This document shows positions 5,331-8,752 of a stretch of 8,752 nucleotides of DNA, piece after piece. The translations under genes and the position numbers were made by a program. The notes beneath the pieces were generated by a model. The model worked only from the letters and a program-made list of their open reading frames with translations. It was not told the origin of the DNA and searched no databases. Each line of letters begins with the position of its first letter. Position 1 is the first letter of the stretch. The stretch comes from an uncultured Eggerthella sp. (GTDB taxonomy: Bacteria > Actinomycetota > Coriobacteriia > Coriobacteriales > Eggerthellaceae), in assembly GCA_902470405.1 (NCBI GenBank), contig CABRGJ010000026.1, positions 1 through 8,752 on the forward strand, given 5' to 3'.

Positions 5331-7814
5331 CTAAAGAGGCTTGATCTGAGGAACGACGTTGGCTTTCAACCATTCTTCGATCTTATGGTTGCAGGCTTTT
5401 CTTTCGTCGTTATCGAACGAAGGTGAGTACTGTACTTCGCCACCCGATTGCAAGCTTGTTATCGTTGCTGCATTGGAATTCGGAGAACCTTCTGCCATGA
5501 GGAAGGAATCCCAGTAACATACGTATCCTTGTAGGCCGTCAGCTGTCTTGAACTCGTTAATAACGTTGGTTTGCCCGAGTTCACCGGTCGCATCATTAGT
5601 CACCATGATGGATAAGACTTGATTGGAAAGAACATCTTCCTTGTGCACGTAGAAAAAGTACTGGTAGATCCGTTGGTCTGAGCCGTCCGTGGCAGCACCC
5701 GCGTTGGTATGCTCCTCCATCGTCCAGGTTACCTTGTCCGCCCAGCTCTCAGGCATGACAAAGGTGAAGTGATCGGTCGTCACGGTTCTAGCAGATAGTG
5801 CAGCTGACTCGGCCTCGCTTGCCTCCGTATTGTTCGGAGGCTCTTGACTTTGAGCTTCTCCAAAGGTCGAAGGGTCGGTCGCAACGATACCGAGCGCAGG
5901 CTTCAGTTCGAAGGGATCCTGGCAATGCTCGTTCATGTAGTCTGCAAGCTTCTGCTCATTAGGATTCGAAACCACATTTGCCGTAATGCCAAGAGAATGA
6001 AGCGTCATCTGCATAGGACCGTCTTCAATGATCGAGATAACGTCTTTCGACCCTGTTGATGCATACAGATCTTGGTTGAGGCACCATGCGAACACCTCAA
6101 GAGGATTAGAGGTGTTCGCAACGCGGAAGACTGGCACGTAGCGCTGTGCGGGCAGATCCTCGAGCTTGCCCACATGTTTGATGTACGAGATATCGAGCAT
6201 GCTCTCGCTCAAAAGCGTTCGTCCCCCGTTGCTTGGCGTTTCCATATGGGTAATATATCCATCTGCGTTCGTTTCATAACGTATATCAAGCGACGTATTC
6301 GACGAGCCGACAGATGCACCTTCTTCCACTGTCGTAAAAAGCGGTTGATCGGAATCGCTAAACGAAGTTTTAAGCGTCTTGTGCAGAGATAGAGCACGCG
6401 CACCAGACGCGGATGCATCCATGTCTGTTGTGTTCAGGCCAGCAAGTTGTCCATCTTCAAGATAGTTATAGGCATAGGTTCCCAGATCAGCTCCGGATGT
6501 CGGGTCCGTACAATCGACTTGAGAGATACGACCTTTATCGGTGGCAACGAGGGTCATCGTAGCATCTAGGGTCTTGATGGAGGAAGGCACGTTGTCCGCG
6601 TATTCGATCCGAGCCTCTGCTTCCATTTCGCCCGTTCGCGTCTTTGCAACCTCGACCAGGCGATTCTTATCGTCATATTCATAGGTGAATTCATGTGGAG
6701 CCTCGCCTACGCTCAACGGCTGGAAGACAGTGGCTTGGAATAAAAGCCCGTTCTCGCCATAGGAATAGGTCTCATACCAAGCGCCTTCAGATGAGCCATT
6801 CTGGGCGCGAACAAGCCTGCCATATTCATCGTAGCTATAGACTTTTTCGACTGACGACCCATCTCCATACTGCAGAATACGCCCCATCGCATCATACGAA
6901 AAAACGATCGGCAAGGCCTTTCCAGACTCTGCAACACTCGAGATCAAGTCACGATAATACAATCCCGCAGAATCAAGACCGATAAGTTCGACCCCGTCAT
7001 CGCAGAAGAGCGAAACGAGGTTCTTGCAGTTGGAAAGATCGAGCGTTTCGATGGGATTATTTCGGCAATCAACGTATTCCAGCTCAGAGAGGTTTCCGAG
7101 ATCCAAATCTGTGATGCCCATGTCTGCCACCACTAGATTCTTCATCTTCGAAAATGGCTCTAAGCTGCGCGAAAGATCCTCCGCATTCGTCGAAACGCGC
7201 GCATCGTTGTCCATAGTGTTTGCATCGTTAGCCAAAGACGCACTCGTGTCGGAAGCATCTTTCGCCTCTAGGGCTTTTCGTATGTTGGCAAAATCCGTTT
7301 CGTCGTCCTCTTTAACGAAAGCAGCGCCCTTGGGTGTTACGACGATGCCGGCGACCGCATCTGCCTCTTCGGGCGAAAGCGAACCGTCGCCATCTGCATC
7401 AAGTTCGAGCATCACGGCATCGCGAATCTGATCGTTAGGGAAGGTATCTGAATCGATAGCGACTGCTTGAGAAGAACAGCTGGAAACCCCAACTACCACC
7501 AACACCATCGCCACAACAGCAACAATAACTGCGCTGGCGATAGTTATGATCTTGCGATTGCGTATTGTCGGTTTGCCAGAAGAAGATCGCGTTTGCTCTT
7601 CTGAGGGCTGAGTCTGCGCCTCTGAAGCCTGAGACGACGAAGTAGATGCCGCTGCTGCATTTTCTTTGTGCATGTCAGCGGTAAGCCCCTTGTCTTTCGA
7701 TGAAGCCTCTGCGGCTTCTAATCTCGCCTTATCCTGCTCACTTATCTTCGCGCCGCAATGCGTGCAGAATCGCGCATCGTCCTCAAGCTCTTCACCGCAA
7801 CTCGTGCAAAACAT
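5331..7814 (-). CDS. Membrane-anchored mosaic: Zn ribbon, EF-hand, LRR, YD repeats
   Basis: An 827-residue protein starting at the ATG at 7814, set by GAAGAGG 6 bases ahead and by the zinc ribbon at once following (CTSCG at 3-7, CTHCG at 17-21). An upstream in-frame start would only add eight residues. A Ser/Ala/Gln-rich linker (about 40-85) leads to one membrane helix at about 88-110, so the N-terminus should be cytoplasmic and the remaining 700 residues outside. There, DADGDGSLSPEE (139-150) fits a canonical EF-hand calcium loop. Residues about 226-285 hold two or three short leucine-rich repeats (DLGNLSELEYVDCRNNPI). Residues about 303-410 contain degenerate YD/RHS-like repeats (FSYDAMGRI, YSYDEYGRLV, YEYDDKNRLVEV). 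A C-terminal beta-rich domain begins near 681 (FTFVMPESWADKV). No toxin domain or sortase signal is visible. It is probably a surface-exposed binding protein; the ligand is unknown. Confidence 0.88.
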   Translation of the reverse strand: MFCTSCGEELEDDARFCTHCGAKISEQDKARLEAAEASSKDKGLTADMHKENAAAASTSSSQASEAQTQPSEEQTRSSSGKPTIRNRKIITIASAVIVAVVAMVLVVVGVSSCSSQAVAIDSDTFPNDQIRDAVMLELDADGDGSLSPEEADAVAGIVVTPKGAAFVKEDDETDFANIRKALEAKDASDTSASLANDANTMDNDARVSTNAEDLSRSLEPFSKMKNLVVADMGITDLDLGNLSELEYVDCRNNPIETLDLSNCKNLVSLFCDDGVELIGLDSAGLYYRDLISSVAESGKALPIVFSYDAMGRILQYGDGSSVEKVYSYDEYGRLVRAQNGSSEGAWYETYSYGENGLLFQATVFQPLSVGEAPHEFTYEYDDKNRLVEVAKTRTGEMEAEARIEYADNVPSSIKTLDATMTLVATDKGRISQVDCTDPTSGADLGTYAYNYLEDGQLAGLNTTDMDASASGARALSLHKTLKTSFSDSDQPLFTTVEEGASVGSSNTSLDIRYETNADGYITHMETPSNGGRTLLSESMLDISYIKHVGKLEDLPAQRYVPVFRVANTSNPLEVFAWCLNQDLYASTGSKDVISIIEDGPMQMTLHSLGITANVVSNPNEQKLADYMNEHCQDPFELKPALGIVATDPSTFGEAQSQEPPNNTEASEAESAALSARTVTTDHFTFVMPESWADKVTWTMEEHTNAGAATDGSDQRIYQYFFYVHKEDVLSNQVLSIMVTNDATGELGQTNVINEFKTADGLQGYVCYWDSFLMAEGSPNSNAATITSLQSGGEVQYSPSFDNDERKACNHKIEEWLKANVVPQIKPL

Positions 7815-7820
7815 CTTCAA

Positions 7821-7827
7821 CCTCTTC
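7821..7827 (-). promoter_or_regulatory. Ribosome binding site of the mosaic surface protein
   Basis: GAAGAGG on the minus strand, 6 bases before the ATG at 7814. It sits inside the longer possible reading frame and therefore selects the start that places the zinc ribbon at the very N-terminus. Confidence 0.65.
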
Positions 7828-7836
7828 ACTAACAGC

Positions 7837-7867
7837 AAGAGACGCCCACAGCCTGTGAGCGCCTCTT
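7837..7867 (-). terminator. Strong hairpin, probable terminator or attenuator
   Basis: The minus-strand transcript reads AAGAGGCGCUCACAG, one G, then CUGUGGGCGUCUCUU. All 15 positions can pair, with two G-U wobbles, giving a stem of about 13 pairs once a realistic 5-base loop is allowed. It begins 18 bases after the stop of the DUF6273-like gene and ends before the ribosome binding site of the next gene. The bases after the stem (GCUGUUAG) are not a good U-tract, so termination may be partial. On the plus strand the same stem has two A-C mismatches but is followed by TTGTTTTC, though no plus-strand gene ends there. Confidence 0.55.
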
Positions 7868-7885
7868 GTTTTCATCTTGACAACC

Positions 7886-8752
7886 TTAGATGCAGAATCC
7901 AGGCACAACACCGCGATTGCTCGAAGCGTCCCAGCCGCAATTGGGACCGCCTTCTTTGCTCGTGCCTATGAAGCTATTCGCTCCGACAGGGTGTGGAGAC
8001 CTTCCCCACCAATTGCACGGATTGCCATCGAGTGCCTTGATGAGAATCATATTTGGGGATGATGGCTTGACCGAAAGATCGCGGAAAAGCTTATATTCCG
8101 CTCCTTCAGAGTTCCAGATGCTATTCACGTATGCATATTCTCCCTTTGCCCAATCGATATCGCCACAAAGCTCAACGGCAGAGAACAACCAGAGACTATC
8201 GGCAGTAATGGTCACTACCGCACTGCTATTCGCTTCTCCGGAGTTGTTGGTCTTCTTGTCCACAGATATGATCACATTCTGAAGATCAGAAGGGAGCAAG
8301 TTCATGCCATCTGTAGTCAGCCAAGCTCTCATCTGGGAATCCGCCCAGCCACCCACATTCGTGTTGGAGCCGTTCATATCGTGAGCGGAAATAGCGTCCT
8401 TGAAGATGAAGGTGATGCCCGCTTTGCCGCCGTCGGTCTTATCATCGTGCACAAAGCCAGCGACCTGAACCTGTACGAACTGACCATTCGCGAGGGGAAC
8501 CGTCTTCACCTGCGTGCCATCGAGCGTTCCGTTTGCAGTCGTAAGATGATACTTCTTCGCAACCTCGATCGCTTCGGCTTCGTCAGACGTATTTGCGATT
8601 TCTTCCGAGATGGCCGATAGTTCCTCCCATGAATACTCATCGACCGAATTCTTAACCGCAACTCCCGCATTGCCGAGACTGCAAACCAAGCCGACGATTA
8701 CGCCGACAGCAACCACGGCAGCAATGATTCCTACGACAATCATAATCTTCTT
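7886..8752 (-). CDS. Membrane-anchored DUF6273-like protein, 5' end beyond window
   Basis: The visible 288 residues begin KKI followed by a membrane helix (about residues 4-26), so the ATG at 8743 is probably internal: two lysines precede it in frame and no room is left for a ribosome binding site. By analogy with the next gene, a zinc ribbon may lie upstream outside the window. After the helix comes an acidic helical segment (about 35-70), then a domain like DUF6273, with GGWADSQMRAWL near 134-145, LPSDLQNVI, KKTNNSG, NWWGRSP near 247-253 and the typical ending RGVVPGFCI. This fold is common in exported proteins of gut Firmicutes and Actinobacteria and has no firmly known role. Four to five cysteines occur in the exported part (CGD, NPCN, NCG, FCI), possibly forming disulfides. 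The gene ends at TAA 7888-7886, ahead of a strong hairpin. Confidence 0.85.
   Translation of the reverse strand, partial: KKIMIVVGIIAAVVAVGVIVGLVCSLGNAGVAVKNSVDEYSWEELSAISEEIANTSDEAEAIEVAKKYHLTTANGTLDGTQVKTVPLANGQFVQVQVAGFVHDDKTDGGKAGITFIFKDAISAHDMNGSNTNVGGWADSQMRAWLTTDGMNLLPSDLQNVIISVDKKTNNSGEANSSAVVTITADSLWLFSAVELCGDIDWAKGEYAYVNSIWNSEGAEYKLFRDLSVKPSSPNMILIKALDGNPCNWWGRSPHPVGANSFIGTSKEGGPNCGWDASSNRGVVPGFCI

Noticed and set aside
5309..5345. Possible terminator after the mosaic protein (AGCCT...AGGCT and palindrome GCTCGAGC)
   Set aside because: The stem is only five pairs with an eight-base loop overlapping the stop codon, and no U-tract directly follows.
6690..6915. RHS toxin or polymorphic toxin system
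   Set aside because: Only a few degenerate YD repeats are present, with no cocoon-length repeat array, no toxin C-terminus and no immunity gene nearby.
7478..7490. Possible lipobox (VSSC) after the membrane helix of the mosaic protein
   Set aside because: The sequence is a poor lipobox match and sits about 110 residues from the N-terminus behind a zinc ribbon, not in a signal peptide.
1..8752. CRISPR array, insertion sequence, tRNA or rRNA
   Set aside because: I saw no regularly spaced direct repeats, no transposase motifs, no terminal inverted repeats and no RNA-gene signature on either strand.

Overview
The window looks like bacterial chromosome with about half G+C. All seven recognisable genes lie on the minus strand, so transcription runs from high to low coordinates. 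The most likely source is a gut or oral actinobacterium of the Coriobacteriia, with a Clostridia-like Firmicute as the alternative. This rests on style only: many proteins with an N-terminal zinc ribbon, often followed by one membrane helix and an exported domain, plus strong AGGGG-type ribosome binding sites. No rRNA, tRNA or housekeeping gene is present to fix the taxonomy.

Upstream half (8752 down to 5331): two genes for surface-exposed, single-span membrane proteins. The first is cut by the window edge. It has a membrane helix followed by a DUF6273-like domain. A very strong hairpin follows it. The second is an 827-residue mosaic: zinc ribbon, disordered linker, membrane helix, EF-hand calcium loop, short leucine-rich stretch, YD (RHS-like) repeats and a C-terminal beta-rich domain.

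Downstream half (5293 down to 1): a candidate extended -10 promoter starts a tightly packed operon. In order it encodes a 680-residue helical protein with a C-terminal membrane hairpin (no family recognised), a protein with two zinc ribbons, an SPFH/band-7 protein of the YdjI (virion-core-like) type, a SHOCT segment in a shifted frame directly behind it, a protein with four membrane helices, and a second double-zinc-ribbon protein that runs off the window. Gaps are 11 to 41 bases, and two Shine-Dalgarno sequences overlap the preceding stop codon, so co-translation is likely.

SPFH proteins oligomerise on membranes. Zinc ribbons and SHOCT domains are common partners or extensions of them in bacterial envelope-stress systems such as Bacillus ydjFGHI. 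I infer that the operon encodes a membrane-associated scaffold or stress complex. The two standout points are the unrecognised 680-residue protein at its head and the apparent frameshift that separates the SPFH protein from its expected C-terminal SHOCT domain.
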